The notes under the pieces: model-generated
The model's input: only the letters and a program-made list of their open reading frames with translations
Database searches by the model: none
Told to the model about the DNA's origin: nothing
From: Allomuricauda sp.
GTDB taxonomy: Bacteria > Bacteroidota > Bacteroidia > Flavobacteriales > Flavobacteriaceae
NCBI GenBank assembly: GCA_030148335.1
Contig: JASBTQ010000032.1
Location: forward strand, 124,001 to 188,000
DNA: 64,000 bases
Direction: 5' to 3'
Program-made: the position numbers and the translations under genes
Part shown: piece by piece, positions 34,901 through 43,449 of the stretch
How the letters are laid out: each line of letters begins with the position of its first letter
How positions within the stretch are numbered: position 1 is the stretch's first letter

Positions 34901-35091
34901 TGCCGTTGGCCATTGCCACTGGCGCTGGAGCCGAATTACGTGTCTCCTTGGGTATAGCCGTATTCAGTGGGATGCTTGGCGTGACCGTCTTCGGAATTTT
35001 CCTGACCCCAGTGTTCTATTATTTGGGTCGAAAATGGTCCATCAAAAAAGCGGCAAAGCAAAAAGAGAAATTGGTACATCAATTTAATTAG
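31921..35091 (+). CDS. RND multidrug efflux permease (HAE1 family)
   Basis: A 1056-aa inner-membrane proton/drug antiporter of the AcrB/MexF type: N-terminal FIRRPIFAAVLSVLILIVGGLAYVSLP helix, two large periplasmic loops, twelve predicted helices, and the proton-relay GIVVDDAIVVVEN motif in TM4 at about residues 405-415. The FLAAQFESLVLPLAVI and GLASKNAILIVEFA motifs in the C-terminal half are also present. Length and motifs are complete. It works with the adaptor upstream and the outer-membrane factor 9 bp downstream. Substrates cannot be read from sequence. Confidence 0.97.
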   Translation: MKFSHIFIRRPIFAAVLSVLILIVGGLAYVSLPISQFPDVAPPTIEVVAVYPGANAQTLSESVAAPLEKEINGVEDMIYMTSQSSADGRVVLQVAFELGTDLDRAQVQVQNRVAIAEPRLPESVKRLGITTKKISPDMLLVVNMYSPNKSFDQTYMGNYAVLQLKDELARIKGVGDIQIFGAAEYAMRIWLNPDKIATLDITAGEVVAALRAQNIQIASGTLNTLPSGNQSAFEVNIQTQGKLVTTEQFENVIIKSSEDGRIVRLKDIGRVELGAQNYATKGYLGKDPAIAMPIFQQPGGNALETASQIQDKMEELSKNFPKDLEYKIAYNPTEFIQKSVDEVYRTIFEAVILVVLVILLFLQSWRAAIIPILAIPVSLIGTFAVMQAIGFSLNNLTLFGLVLAIGIVVDDAIVVVENMERYLAKGLSPKEAAFKTMDEVGGALVAIGLVLIAVFIPTAFLEGISGQFYKQFGMTIAVATAISVFVSLTLSPAMAALLMKHEEKSSTKKTPIWLRPLAFIGNRFNGFMDWISDKYGKAVQKLVRTATMVMVVYFGLIAITGFEFNRVPQGFIPAMDQQYFITIVQLPPGSSLTRTDKVVREVLDLGLDIDGIENAVSFTGFDAASFTNASNAAAVFLTLEDFGLRNDKGLGYEELLGTVRAKFSQIDDAIVLVIPPPSVRGIGNAGGFRMMVQDRGNLGTDELLKATNELAMAANQDPILNNVFSFFNNQTPQLFLDIDRVKAEKLGIDVGDIFQSLEIYMGSAFVNEFNYLGRTFQVTAQADAPNRLTPDDISRIKVRNDKGEMVPLGTVSKQEDIAGPSRIPRFNLYPSASLNGDFAPGYSSGEGLDRMEELAAEILPQGISYQWTEIAYQERKASNTAGIAFFLAVVFVFLLLAAQFESLVLPLAVIFIVPMVLLSAMIGVDLAGLDNNIMVQIGLVVLVGLASKNAILIVEFAKQLEDQGEDLKTAVIEASKLRLRPILMTAMAFILGVVPLAIATGAGAELRVSLGIAVFSGMLGVTVFGIFLTPVFYYLGRKWSIKKAAKQKEKLVHQFN

Positions 35092-35103
35092 AATCGGAAA
35101 GTG

Positions 35104-36573
35104 ATGAAAAATTCAATCATAGTAGTGGCAATTGCATTCCTATTGGCCTCTTGTGGGGTTACAAAAAGGGATTACGATGTGCAAAGTAAGGCGCAGGTCA
35201 AGGAGGATTTCCTTAAAAAGGAAATCAGTGAAAAGGCCTTTACCGAAGCAGGGATAACCAGGGAATGGTGGTCAGAATTCAATGACCCCATTCTTGATAC
35301 CCTTATTGAGAAGGCCAGAAAGCACAACTTGGATATCAATTCTGCCGTAGCCAATTATAAGGCTTCACGTGCCTTTCTCAAAGAGAACAAGTTGGATAGG
35401 TTGCCAACGGTGACCGCCAATGGAAACTATACCCGCACCCGGTTGGGGGAAAACGTGTTTGTGCAGGGCAGTAACCCAACTTTTAACACTTACAATGCGA
35501 GTTTTGACGCTTTTTGGGAAGCGGACCTGTTCGGCAGGGTGACTCATAGGATCAAAGGGGCGTATGCCAATAGCAACCTTGCCTTGGCGGATATGCACGG
35601 TATGTACGTGAGCATTTTTGCCGAAGTGGCCAACAATTATATGGAGCTTCGCGGGACACAATACCTTTTGGACATTGCTCAGCGAAACTTAGAGGGACAA
35701 CAGGAAACCTATGACCTTACTGTAAAATTGACGGAGGCCGGTACCAGCAACAGCCTTGATGTGTCGAGGGCATTGGCCCAGTTGGAAAGCACCCGTGCCA
35801 GTATTCCACCCTTGGAAGCTAGGATAGAGGCCATAAAGAACAGCTTGAGTGTTCTGATAGGGGAAGTGCCTGGAAATTTGGAGAATGAAGTTGTCAACAA
35901 GCAACCATTGCCGAGTCTGCCGGAAACTGTCGCTTTGGGCGATATCAGGGAAATGCTCAGAAGGAGACCCGATGTGCGCCGTGCGGAGGCAGCCCTTCAG
36001 GTGCGGATAGCGGCCTACAATATTTCCGTGGCCGATCTTTATCCCAAGATTGAGTTTGGTGGCTCCGTTGGGTTTTCGGCTGTGGATTTTGCCAATTTTG
36101 GTGAAAAGCCATCCTTTACCTGGACGCTTATGCCCAGTATCAGTTGGGCCGCATTCAACCTGGGCCGTGTGAAACAACAGATCAAACGAAACGATGCATT
36201 GACCATTGCTGCCTTAAATCAGTATGAGAAAGCGGTTTTGCAGGGACTTGAAGAGATCAAGACCTCGTTGGGCAACTATACCAAAGAGTTGGAGCGAAGG
36301 GAGATCTTGCGGATTTCATCGCAGGCAAGTGCCCAGGCCGCAACGTTTGCCAGGCAGCGATTTAACTCAGGATTGGACAGTTTTATTGATTACCTAAATG
36401 CCGATAATGCTTTGTTGCAGGCGGAGAATGCACTAGCTTTAAGCGAGATTTCTTCGGCAACTTCCCTGATAGCCATTTACAAGGCTTTGGGCGGTGGATG
36501 GGAAATCATTTCGGAAGAAGAATTGGATACTAAATTTGAAACCTTGCATGAGGCGAAAGCCGATGCCTATTAA
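35104..36573 (+). CDS. Outer-membrane efflux channel lipoprotein (TolC/OprM, NodT type)
   Basis: A 489-aa outer-membrane factor from the ATG at 35104 (an in-frame GTG lies directly before it). Lipobox LASCG near residue 17, then two OEP repeats with long alpha-helices: EWWSEFNDPILDTLIEKARKHN, FWEADLFGRVTHRIKGAYANS, and in the second half LRRRPDVRRAEAAL and the ARQRFNSGLDSFIDYLNAD helix. It is the exit duct of the tripartite RND pump. No terminator is evident after it. Confidence 0.96.
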   Translation: MKNSIIVVAIAFLLASCGVTKRDYDVQSKAQVKEDFLKKEISEKAFTEAGITREWWSEFNDPILDTLIEKARKHNLDINSAVANYKASRAFLKENKLDRLPTVTANGNYTRTRLGENVFVQGSNPTFNTYNASFDAFWEADLFGRVTHRIKGAYANSNLALADMHGMYVSIFAEVANNYMELRGTQYLLDIAQRNLEGQQETYDLTVKLTEAGTSNSLDVSRALAQLESTRASIPPLEARIEAIKNSLSVLIGEVPGNLENEVVNKQPLPSLPETVALGDIREMLRRRPDVRRAEAALQVRIAAYNISVADLYPKIEFGGSVGFSAVDFANFGEKPSFTWTLMPSISWAAFNLGRVKQQIKRNDALTIAALNQYEKAVLQGLEEIKTSLGNYTKELERREILRISSQASAQAATFARQRFNSGLDSFIDYLNADNALLQAENALALSEISSATSLIAIYKALGGGWEIISEEELDTKFETLHEAKADAY

Positions 36574-36588
36574 AACCAGTGTGTAAGG

Positions 36589-36628
36589 TGGGTCGGATAT
36601 TTTGGACAAAAAAGATAGTGCCGACCCA
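36589..36628 (+). repeat. Perfect 8-bp inverted repeat before an AraC-family gene
   Basis: TGGGTCGG (36589-36596) and CCGACCCA (36621-36628) are perfect complements spaced by 24 bp, ending 11 bp before the regulator's start codon. It could be an operator (autoregulation) or a leader hairpin that limits translation. No T-run follows. Confidence 0.5.
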
Positions 36629-36639
36629 TCAACCTATTT

Positions 36640-37527
36640 ATGATCAAAGCCGAGATACCTGTTTTTGAAAATACAAATGATCTGCATGAGGCCATTGGGT
36701 TTGCCCATAGGAGCCATATACCCAATTTTGATGTGTTTCCGGTGGAGGAAATGGCGACTTCCGCCAGAAGGTGTATGCCGCCCTATCGCCAAGGATTTTA
36801 TCAGGTCGGGTTGTTGAACTATACGGGCGAAAGCCAGCTCAACCTCAATACAGATACGTTGGAGCTCAATGAGTTTCCGTTGTGGTTCGTGGTACCGGGG
36901 CAAGTGTTCTCTTGGTTCAGGGATGAGAAGATGTCAGGCTATTATGTGATGTTCAGAAAGGAGTTTTTGATCAGTACCTTTCCGGACCTACAAAAGGATT
37001 TTCCCTTTTTGAAAATGTCCGAGAACAGTGTGTTGATGCTCACCAAGGAAGAGCATGAATCGTTGTACTTTGACATGGAACGGATGCATTTGGTATTTAA
37101 GAACCCGCATCCGTATCAGGAAAAGATGTTGGAAGGTATGCTAGGGTCCTTGTTATATTTCTGCAAGGCCATCTATGAGCGGCACAAGACAACGGAAAAC
37201 CATTTGAGCCGATCGCAGATCATTGCAAACCAGTTTGAAGCATTGGTGGACAAAATGTATGTGGACACCAAAAATGTGAGCGATTATGCCGAAGAACTGA
37301 ACATAACGCCCAATTACCTGACCACGACCATCAAGAAATTGACGGGCAAAAGTGCCAAGGATGTTATTCAGGAACGGCTTTTGATGGAAAGTAAGAGTCT
37401 ATTGAAATATTCCGGGCTCGATATTGCTGAGATAGCGTACCGTTTGAATTTTCAGGAACCGACCCATTTTACCCGGTTCTTTAAAAATTTGAGCGGTGTA
37501 ACGCCCAACCAATTCAGGAGAATGTAA
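36640..37527 (+). CDS. AraC-family transcriptional regulator
   Basis: A 295-aa regulator: N-terminal cupin-like sensor region (about 1-160) with FPLWFVVPGQVFSWF, and C-terminal HTH_18-type DNA-binding domain with NVSDYAEELNITPNYLTTTIKKLTGKSAKDVI and LDIAEIAYRLNFQEPTHFTRFFKNLSGVTPNQFRRM. It begins 66 bp after the outer-membrane factor gene on the same strand and precedes a small SDR gene. Likely a local regulator of the efflux operon and/or the SDR; the effector is unknown. Confidence 0.93.
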   Translation: MIKAEIPVFENTNDLHEAIGFAHRSHIPNFDVFPVEEMATSARRCMPPYRQGFYQVGLLNYTGESQLNLNTDTLELNEFPLWFVVPGQVFSWFRDEKMSGYYVMFRKEFLISTFPDLQKDFPFLKMSENSVLMLTKEEHESLYFDMERMHLVFKNPHPYQEKMLEGMLGSLLYFCKAIYERHKTTENHLSRSQIIANQFEALVDKMYVDTKNVSDYAEELNITPNYLTTTIKKLTGKSAKDVIQERLLMESKSLLKYSGLDIAEIAYRLNFQEPTHFTRFFKNLSGVTPNQFRRM

Positions 37528-37628
37528 AATTTTCAACAGTACAGAACAACGACCAAATAATGAACAAGTTACGATCAACGATGAAAAACCATGTGCTAAA
37601 TTTGTAAAATGAAATAAAATGAGCAGTG

Positions 37629-38306
37629 ATGAATGAGAAGTATGTTGCCTTAGTGACGGAGGCCGGTAACGGATTGGGCCATAAGTTTGCCAAGATCCTA
37701 CTGGACAATGGGTATGAAGTTGTTCTTGCCGCCTGTGGGAAAAGTTTTGAGTTACTTTCCAAAGACGGGGAGAATTTACACGGATATGAACTTATGGAAG
37801 TGGATCTTACCTCCGAGGCAAGTTTGGGATTGCTCGAAAATTCCATTCGAAAATCGTATGGTAAATTGGACTTGTTGATCAACAACGCCGAAATGGTCAA
37901 TGGTTTTGGGCAAAAAATCGATCAGATCAATATCGAGGATATCAAGGAGGTCTATGAGATCAATTTCTTCTCCGTCATACGGACCATACAAACCTTCAAA
38001 CCTTTGTTGAAGGAAAGTGATGCCCCCCGGATCATAAACATCGCCAGTTCGCTGGGTGACATCAATAAGATGAAAGATGAATCTTTTTGTTATTCCGGAT
38101 ATAGCCTTACCGCTTATTCAACTTCAAAAGCGGCCCTGAACATGTTCACCCATTTACAGTGTAAGGAATTCAAACCTTCCAAGATAAAAATGTACAGTTT
38201 TGATCCCGTGAACATGAAAAATTGTACCTATAACTCCGTAGCTATTTGTGATGGCATCAAGGATGAATTTATTTCGTTGATTGAAAGAAAGCCGTTGCGT
38301 GCGTAA
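37629..38306 (+). CDS. Short-chain dehydrogenase/reductase with atypical cofactor motifs
   Basis: A 225-aa SDR-fold protein from the ATG at 37629 (a GTG lies directly before). The cofactor loop reads VTEAGNGLG where most SDRs have TGxxxGxG, so the first glycine is Glu. The motif NNAG reads NNAE. The catalytic Tyr-x-x-x-Lys (AYSTSK) and an upstream Ser (NIASSL) are intact, as is DLTSEAS for the DL/V motif. It may bind NAD(P) differently, act on an unusual substrate or be decaying. It sits alone 101 bp after an AraC regulator. Confidence 0.82.
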   Translation: MNEKYVALVTEAGNGLGHKFAKILLDNGYEVVLAACGKSFELLSKDGENLHGYELMEVDLTSEASLGLLENSIRKSYGKLDLLINNAEMVNGFGQKIDQINIEDIKEVYEINFFSVIRTIQTFKPLLKESDAPRIINIASSLGDINKMKDESFCYSGYSLTAYSTSKAALNMFTHLQCKEFKPSKIKMYSFDPVNMKNCTYNSVAICDGIKDEFISLIERKPLRA

Positions 38307-38641
38307 GTATTTCCTAAAGGATTACTGGAACAAGGCGTTGTATATTCTTTTGGTCAAGATGGATTGGCTTGGATAAGGTGATTGTCCAACCAAGCTTTTA
38401 GGTTATGGCGAAGGATGAAACCCCCATTCTGCAATAGGAATTAGGTTAGACTACTAATTAATTTTAAATTCCATAATCCCATATTGTCATTCACTTCTCC
38501 AAAAGGGGATATGAGGAGGAGAGTACAGAAATACAACTTTTGATACCCATGGAAAAACCTTGATCAATCTGGGATTGTCAAGGTTTATCGTTGTTTTCTA
38601 CAATACCAATGTGCGATGGCTATGATGGATGATGATTCATT
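38307..38641. other. 335-bp convergent intergenic region
   Basis: It lies between the stops of the atypical SDR (plus) and the sugar symporter (minus). Apart from the terminator hairpin at 38550-38590, I see no gene, repeat or RNA in it. Confidence 0.5.
38550..38590 (-). terminator. Rho-independent terminator of the xylose operon
   Basis: AAACCTTGA (38555-38563) and TCAAGGTTT (38578-38586) form a perfect 9-bp stem extended by CAAT/ATTG toward the loop. On the minus strand the stem runs directly into TTTTT, so it terminates the leftward xylB-xylA-symporter transcript, about 55 bp past the symporter stop. On the plus strand the T-run is weaker, so it may act both ways. Confidence 0.75.
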
Positions 38642-40294
38642 TTATCCCGTGAAATAGGATAGGATGGCAACCACAATCACTACCAAAAGAATGGAAAGCA
38701 CTACATCTACCTTACTGTAACTGCCCTTGGTGGCTGCTTTGTCCTCGGCTGACAATGTTCCAAAAGAGAGCCCTTTGATCTTCACATAATCGGGGGGTGA
38801 AGTGGCCAAGGTGACCGAAATGCATAGGATTACGGAAAAGATGAACATGAAAATGGCCATGTGGGCAAAGTTCACCGTGGCAAACTGGAAAAGAAAGCCT
38901 GAAGCTTCTTCTCCAGTAATGATTTGTGGTTGATAATATATTTCGGAGCCCAATCTGAGAATCAAGAGGACTAGACCCGCCAAAAGTGTCGTAATCGCAG
39001 CTTTGGAATTGATCCGTTTCCAGAGAATGCCCAGCAAGAACACTGCTGTTACCGGAGGTGCAATATAGGATTGCACATTTTGCAGGTATTGGTACATGAC
39101 CCCGCCACCTATTTTGTCCATAATCGGAATCCAGATGATTCCCAGGACCACGATGATGCCCGTGGCCACCTTACCAATGGTCAAAAGCTCACGTTCGGTC
39201 TTTTCCGGACGGAGTTTTTTATAGATATCCATGGTGAAAATGGTGGAACAGGAGTTGAACACCGATGCCAAGGAACTCATTAGGGCCGCCATAAGTCCGC
39301 CGGCCACCAATCCTTTCAACCCTACGGGAAGAAGGGTTTTCACCAACATAGGGAATGCCCTATCGGCACGATCAACGTTGAAAACCTCTGGATTTTGGAT
39401 GGTCAAGGCAAAGGCAATGATCCCTGGGACCAAAAAGATCAAGATGGGCATCAGCTTCAGATAGGCACCAAAAATGGCCCCCCGTCTTCCAATTTTAATG
39501 TTGTTGGCAGCCAAGGTACGCTGCACAATGTACTGGTCTGTGCACCAATACCAGATTCCCACTATGGTCCCACCGATCAATAGGCCTGTCCATGGGAACT
39601 GGGGGTCGCTCATGGGGCGCCACATATTGAAATGATCTGGACTAACGGAGGTGACGGTTTCCCTGAGCTGTCCCCAGCCACCCACTTCTTGTAATCCCAG
39701 ATAGGTGATGGTCAACGAACCCAGAATCAAGATGACGGTCTGCAAGGTCTCGGTATAGATCACGGCCTTCATTCCACCGATGATGGTGTAGATTCCAGTA
39801 AAGACCACTACGCCAATGGCACCATACCAAAAGGGGATGCCCAAAAGTTCCGATACCACAATACCACCGGCATAAATAGTGACGGAAACCTTGGTCAATA
39901 CATAAGCAACCAACGAAAAAATGGAAAGGAACCAACGGGAACGACTATCGAACCTTTTTTCAAGGAACTCTGGCATGGTGAACGCCCCGCTCCTGATATA
40001 GAAAGGAAGAAACAACCAACCGAGCAAGAGTACGATCCAGGCATGAAGCTCATAATGGGCCATGGGCGTACCCGATTCAAACCCGGTACCGGCAAGTCCC
40101 ACAACGTGTTCCGAGCCAATGTTCGATGCAAAGATGGAAGCCCCGATCACAAACCAGCCAACGTTCCTTCCCGCCAAAAAGTAATCCTCTGTGTCCTTGT
40201 TCTTTTGGAGGACCACCCATGCCGCCACTCCGATAAGGGCCAAGAAATAAATGCCGAGAACGATCCAATCCGGTCTTTCTAAAACTGATTCCAT
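38642..40294 (-). CDS. Sodium/solute symporter (SSS/SLC5 family), probable xylose or sugar importer
   Basis: A 550-aa inner-membrane symporter with about 14 predicted helices and SSS-family features: NVGWFVIGASIFASNIGSEH in TM1, the sugar-type GLAGTGFESG, IYTIIGGMKAVIYTETLQ, and MSSLASVFNSCSTIFTMDIYK in the later helices (sodium-site region). The N-terminus resembles vSGLT-like sugar symporters. Position 32 bp after xylA in the xylB-xylA operon suggests it imports xylose or short xylo-oligosaccharides across the inner membrane; substrate is inferred from context. Confidence 0.88.
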   Translation of the reverse strand: MESVLERPDWIVLGIYFLALIGVAAWVVLQKNKDTEDYFLAGRNVGWFVIGASIFASNIGSEHVVGLAGTGFESGTPMAHYELHAWIVLLLGWLFLPFYIRSGAFTMPEFLEKRFDSRSRWFLSIFSLVAYVLTKVSVTIYAGGIVVSELLGIPFWYGAIGVVVFTGIYTIIGGMKAVIYTETLQTVILILGSLTITYLGLQEVGGWGQLRETVTSVSPDHFNMWRPMSDPQFPWTGLLIGGTIVGIWYWCTDQYIVQRTLAANNIKIGRRGAIFGAYLKLMPILIFLVPGIIAFALTIQNPEVFNVDRADRAFPMLVKTLLPVGLKGLVAGGLMAALMSSLASVFNSCSTIFTMDIYKKLRPEKTERELLTIGKVATGIIVVLGIIWIPIMDKIGGGVMYQYLQNVQSYIAPPVTAVFLLGILWKRINSKAAITTLLAGLVLLILRLGSEIYYQPQIITGEEASGFLFQFATVNFAHMAIFMFIFSVILCISVTLATSPPDYVKIKGLSFGTLSAEDKAATKGSYSKVDVVLSILLVVIVVAILSYFTG

Positions 40295-40326
40295 AATTGA
40301 TTTGGTTTAGCTTGTTCGGTTATAAT

Positions 40327-41652
40327 TTATAGGTACTGGTTGATGATATTTTCAAACAACTCCTGCTTTCCACTCCGTTTTTTGATGGTCGGGTTGGAAG
40401 AGGCATGTGCATAAAGGTCTTCCAAAGTGAGTTTTCCGTCTTCGAACGCTTTTCCGTTCCCAGAATCAAAAGAGGCATAACGATCGTTTCTCATGCTGAC
40501 ATAGTTGGAATTTTCCAATATGGCATTTGCAGCCAGCAATGCCCTTGAAAATGCATCCATCCCACCGATGTGGGCATGGAAAATATCTTCCAAATCTGTG
40601 GAATTTCTTCTGATCTTGGCGTCAAAATTGATTCCACCACCCTGAAAACCACCTGCTTGTAAGATGACCAGCATCGCTTGGGTGAGTTCATACACATCCA
40701 CAGGGAATTGGTCGGTGTCCCATCCGTTTTGATAATCGCCCCTATTGGCATCGATACTTCCCAAGAGGTTATTGTCCGCGGCCACTTGGAGTTCGTGCTC
40801 AAAAGTGTGTTGGGCCAAGGTGGCGTGGTTCACCTCAATGTTGAGTTTGAAATCGTCCAAGAGGTCATATTTGGTCAAGAAGCCGAGCACGGTCGCCGAA
40901 TCAAAATCATACTGGTGCTTGGTGGGTTCCATGGGTTTTGGTTCAATGAAGAACGTTCCTTTGAACCCTTGTTTACGGGCATAGTCCTTGGCCATGTGTA
41001 GAAAACGGGCCATGTGGTCCAGTTCTCGGCCCATATCCGTGTTCAACAGGGACATGTAGCCCTCACGTCCTCCCCAGAATACGTAGTTTTCCCCACCTAA
41101 TTTAATGGTGGCGTCCAAGGCGTTTTTCACCTGTGCACCGGCAAAGGCGACCACATCAAAATCGGGGTTGGTCGCCGCACCGTTCATGTAGCGGGGATTA
41201 CTGAAACAATTGGCCGTTCCCCAGAGCAGTTTTACCCCAGAGGCTTTCATTTTTTCTTGGGCGTAATCTGTGATAAGGTCCAATCGTTTTTCAGATTCAG
41301 CAAGGGTGGCACCTTCCGAGATCAGATCAAAATCATGGAAGCAATAGTAAGGAGTGCCTATCTTCGTCATGAACTCAAAAGCCGCATCCATTTTGTCCTT
41401 GGCCTGCTGGATGGGGTCAGTGCTTGTAAGCCACGGGAAATCTTGGGTAGGTGCACCAAAGGGATCTCCACCTGTTCCGGTGAAGGTATGCCAATACGCT
41501 ATGGCAAACCTGAAATGCTCCTTCATGGTCTTGCCTCCCACAACTTTGTTCTCGTCATAGTAATTGAAGGCCAGTGGGTTATCGGATGATTTTCCCTCAT
41601 ATTGGATTTTTCCTATCCCTTTAAAATATTCTTTGTCTCCTGTTGTGATCAT
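40327..41652 (-). CDS. xylA: Xylose isomerase
   Basis: A 441-aa metal-dependent isomerase converting D-xylose to D-xylulose in the cytoplasm. Family landmarks are all present: [13 protein letters not shown], the catalytic His in [18 protein letters not shown], the metal-binding [36 protein letters not shown] and [20 protein letters not shown], and [13 protein letters not shown]. Length matches the class II xylose isomerases. It lies 13 bp after xylB and is transcribed leftward with it and the symporter. Confidence 0.98.
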   Translation of the reverse strand: MITTGDKEYFKGIGKIQYEGKSSDNPLAFNYYDENKVVGGKTMKEHFRFAIAYWHTFTGTGGDPFGAPTQDFPWLTSTDPIQQAKDKMDAAFEFMTKIGTPYYCFHDFDLISEGATLAESEKRLDLITDYAQEKMKASGVKLLWGTANCFSNPRYMNGAATNPDFDVVAFAGAQVKNALDATIKLGGENYVFWGGREGYMSLLNTDMGRELDHMARFLHMAKDYARKQGFKGTFFIEPKPMEPTKHQYDFDSATVLGFLTKYDLLDDFKLNIEVNHATLAQHTFEHELQVAADNNLLGSIDANRGDYQNGWDTDQFPVDVYELTQAMLVILQAGGFQGGGINFDAKIRRNSTDLEDIFHAHIGGMDAFSRALLAANAILENSNYVSMRNDRYASFDSGNGKAFEDGKLTLEDLYAHASSNPTIKKRSGKQELFENIINQYL

Positions 41653-41665
41653 GATTGTGGTTTAT

Positions 41666-43150
41666 TCAGTTATCAATATATTTTTTCAATTCTTTTTTCC
41701 ATGCTTGATAGGCTTCGTGGTACACTTCGGATGAAACCACAGGTTCATGGGTCATCTGTATGGCATCCGATGCCGTTGCCTCGCCGATGCTCTTGAAATC
41801 TCCATGGGCAAAGGCAGCTGCCCTTGCTGCACCTACGGCCCCAGTGGTCTGTACAATATCTATTTGGCTGTTGGTAAGAGTAGCTATGGTTTTGGAGAAC
41901 AACCCTGCCCTGAACAGATTGTCGTTGCCCGCTTTGATGGAATTGATCTCCACCCCATCATTTTTGAGTATTTCCATGCCATACACAAATGAGAAAGCAA
42001 TGCCTTCGAGTGCTGCCCTGAACACATGGGGGGCTTTGTGCACATTGAAGTTGAGGTTCAACATCCGAGAGCCTTTGTTGCAATTTTCCAACATTCGCTC
42101 CGCCCCGTTGCCAAAGGGCAAGATCTGGAGTCCTTGGGAACCCACTGGTATGGACTCGGCTTGTTGGTTCATGTTGTCATAAGAAAGGCCATGTGTGAGT
42201 TCGTTCTTGATCCAACTGTACTGGATCCCGGTGCCGTTGATGCACAACAATTTTCCAATCCTTGGATTCTTGGCAGTATGGTTGGTATGGGCAAAACTGT
42301 TGATGCGCGTGTGTTCCCTTGTCTTTTCATGTCCGGAGATGGCATAGACCACCCCGGAAGTGCCCCCAGTGGCGGCTATCTGTCCGGGTTCCATCACATT
42401 GAGGGAGAGGGCATTGTTGGGTTGGTCCCCTGCGCGGTACATGATGGGAATGCCTTCGGGCAGACCGGATTCCGCTGCGCCCTGTTTGCTTACAAAGCCT
42501 TGTTCCGAAAAGGAGGGGCGTATTTCGGAAACCATTCGCGGATCAATGCCTGCATCTTCCAGAAGCCATTCGGCCAGCTGGTTTTTCTTAAAGTCCCATA
42601 GAATACCTTCGGACAATCCGGAAGGGGTGGTCACACACTCTCCGGATAACTTTAGGGCGATATAATCACCTGGCAACATGAATTTGTGGATTTTTCCATA
42701 GATGTCAGGTTCGTTGTCCTTGACCCACTTAAGTTTTGAAAGGGTAAAATTGCCAGGGGCATTGAGCAAATGCTCTACACATTTTTCTTTTCCAGCTTTT
42801 TGGAACAGCTGCTCCCCGGTTTCCACCGCCCTGCTATCGCACCAAATGATAGAGGGTCTCAGCGGCTCTAATTTTCTGTCGACCAATACCAGTCCATGCA
42901 TTTGATAGGATATACCAACTCCTTTGATGTCAGATTTGGCAATATTGCTTTTTGATATCAGTTCGTGGGTGGCGGCACAGACATATTTCCACCACAAGTT
43001 GGGATCCTGTTCCGCCCATCCACGGTTCGGGGAATCAATGGGCATTTCCATTTTTGGCTGTTGCGCCATATTCACCACACTGCCATCAATGGCACTTATC
43101 AGTGCAGCTTTTATGGACGAACTACCAATGTCGAATCCTATCCAATACAT
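41666..43150 (-). CDS. xylB: Xylulokinase (FGGY family)
   Basis: A 494-aa carbohydrate kinase phosphorylating D-xylulose to xylulose-5-phosphate for the pentose-phosphate pathway. The N-terminal phosphate loop IGFDIGSSSIKAAL, IWCDSRAVETGEQL, LPGDYIALKLSGE, the Asp-containing RAGDQPNNALSL and the C-terminal IKAGNDNLFRAGLFSKTIATL match FGGY xylulokinases. First gene of the leftward xylB-xylA-symporter operon, with a -7 box and LacI-type operator just upstream of its start. Confidence 0.94.
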   Translation of the reverse strand: MYWIGFDIGSSSIKAALISAIDGSVVNMAQQPKMEMPIDSPNRGWAEQDPNLWWKYVCAATHELISKSNIAKSDIKGVGISYQMHGLVLVDRKLEPLRPSIIWCDSRAVETGEQLFQKAGKEKCVEHLLNAPGNFTLSKLKWVKDNEPDIYGKIHKFMLPGDYIALKLSGECVTTPSGLSEGILWDFKKNQLAEWLLEDAGIDPRMVSEIRPSFSEQGFVSKQGAAESGLPEGIPIMYRAGDQPNNALSLNVMEPGQIAATGGTSGVVYAISGHEKTREHTRINSFAHTNHTAKNPRIGKLLCINGTGIQYSWIKNELTHGLSYDNMNQQAESIPVGSQGLQILPFGNGAERMLENCNKGSRMLNLNFNVHKAPHVFRAALEGIAFSFVYGMEILKNDGVEINSIKAGNDNLFRAGLFSKTIATLTNSQIDIVQTTGAVGAARAAAFAHGDFKSIGEATASDAIQMTHEPVVSSEVYHEAYQAWKKELKKYIDN

Positions 43151-43184
43151 GAATTTTGATGATTAGATTAATTTCTATGCTTTT

Positions 43185-43192
43185 CAAATATA
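43185..43192 (-). promoter_or_regulatory. Candidate -7 element for xylB
   Basis: Minus strand reads TATATTTG, exact TAnnTTTG, 34 bp upstream of the xylB ATG. The LacI-type palindrome at 43198-43213 lies directly upstream in the spacer, a position where bound repressor would block polymerase. Confidence 0.55.
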
Positions 43193-43197
43193 AACAA

Positions 43198-43213
43198 CGG
43201 AATCGATTGCGTA
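43198..43213. promoter_or_regulatory. LacI-type operator upstream of xylB
   Basis: CGGAATCGATTGCGTA is identical to the site at 46121-46136 and differs in its left half by one base (CGG for CGC) from the perfect 16-bp palindrome at 58377-58392. The central CG and 16-bp dyad are typical of LacI-family operators, and a LacI-family gene starts 237 bp away. Confidence 0.75.
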
Positions 43214-43400
43214 CCTTTATTTCCTTAAATTGTACAGAAAGGATAAATTTTTTTACAATACCGAACCTTTATTTTTTTCATTGGGGAAAATTAAGATGAA
43301 ATATGTAAAAAACAAGGTATTTTTTATTAATAAGTGTTTTTTCAACAATTTAAAAAAATTATTCTATAAGAAAACTAAAAACTAATTTAGTGAATTGAAA

Positions 43401-43428
43401 TTCAAGCTTATCCATTATTGAGCTTGAA
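43401..43428 (+). repeat. 8-bp inverted repeat before the LacI-family gene
   Basis: TTCAAGCT (43401-43408) and AGCTTGAA (43421-43428) are perfect complements with a 12-bp spacer, ending 21 bp upstream of the regulator start. It has a different sequence from the AATCGATT operators, so it could be a leader hairpin or a site for another regulator. Confidence 0.45.
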
Positions 43429-43449
43429 AAACCTAACGGTATTTGACAG

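Larger units (their letters stand above)
43151..43449. other. 299-bp divergent region xylB / lacI-type regulator
   Basis: It contains the xylB -7 box, a LacI-type operator and an 8-bp inverted repeat near the regulator start (listed separately). The middle (about 43214-43400) is very AT-rich and shows no gene. Confidence 0.6.
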
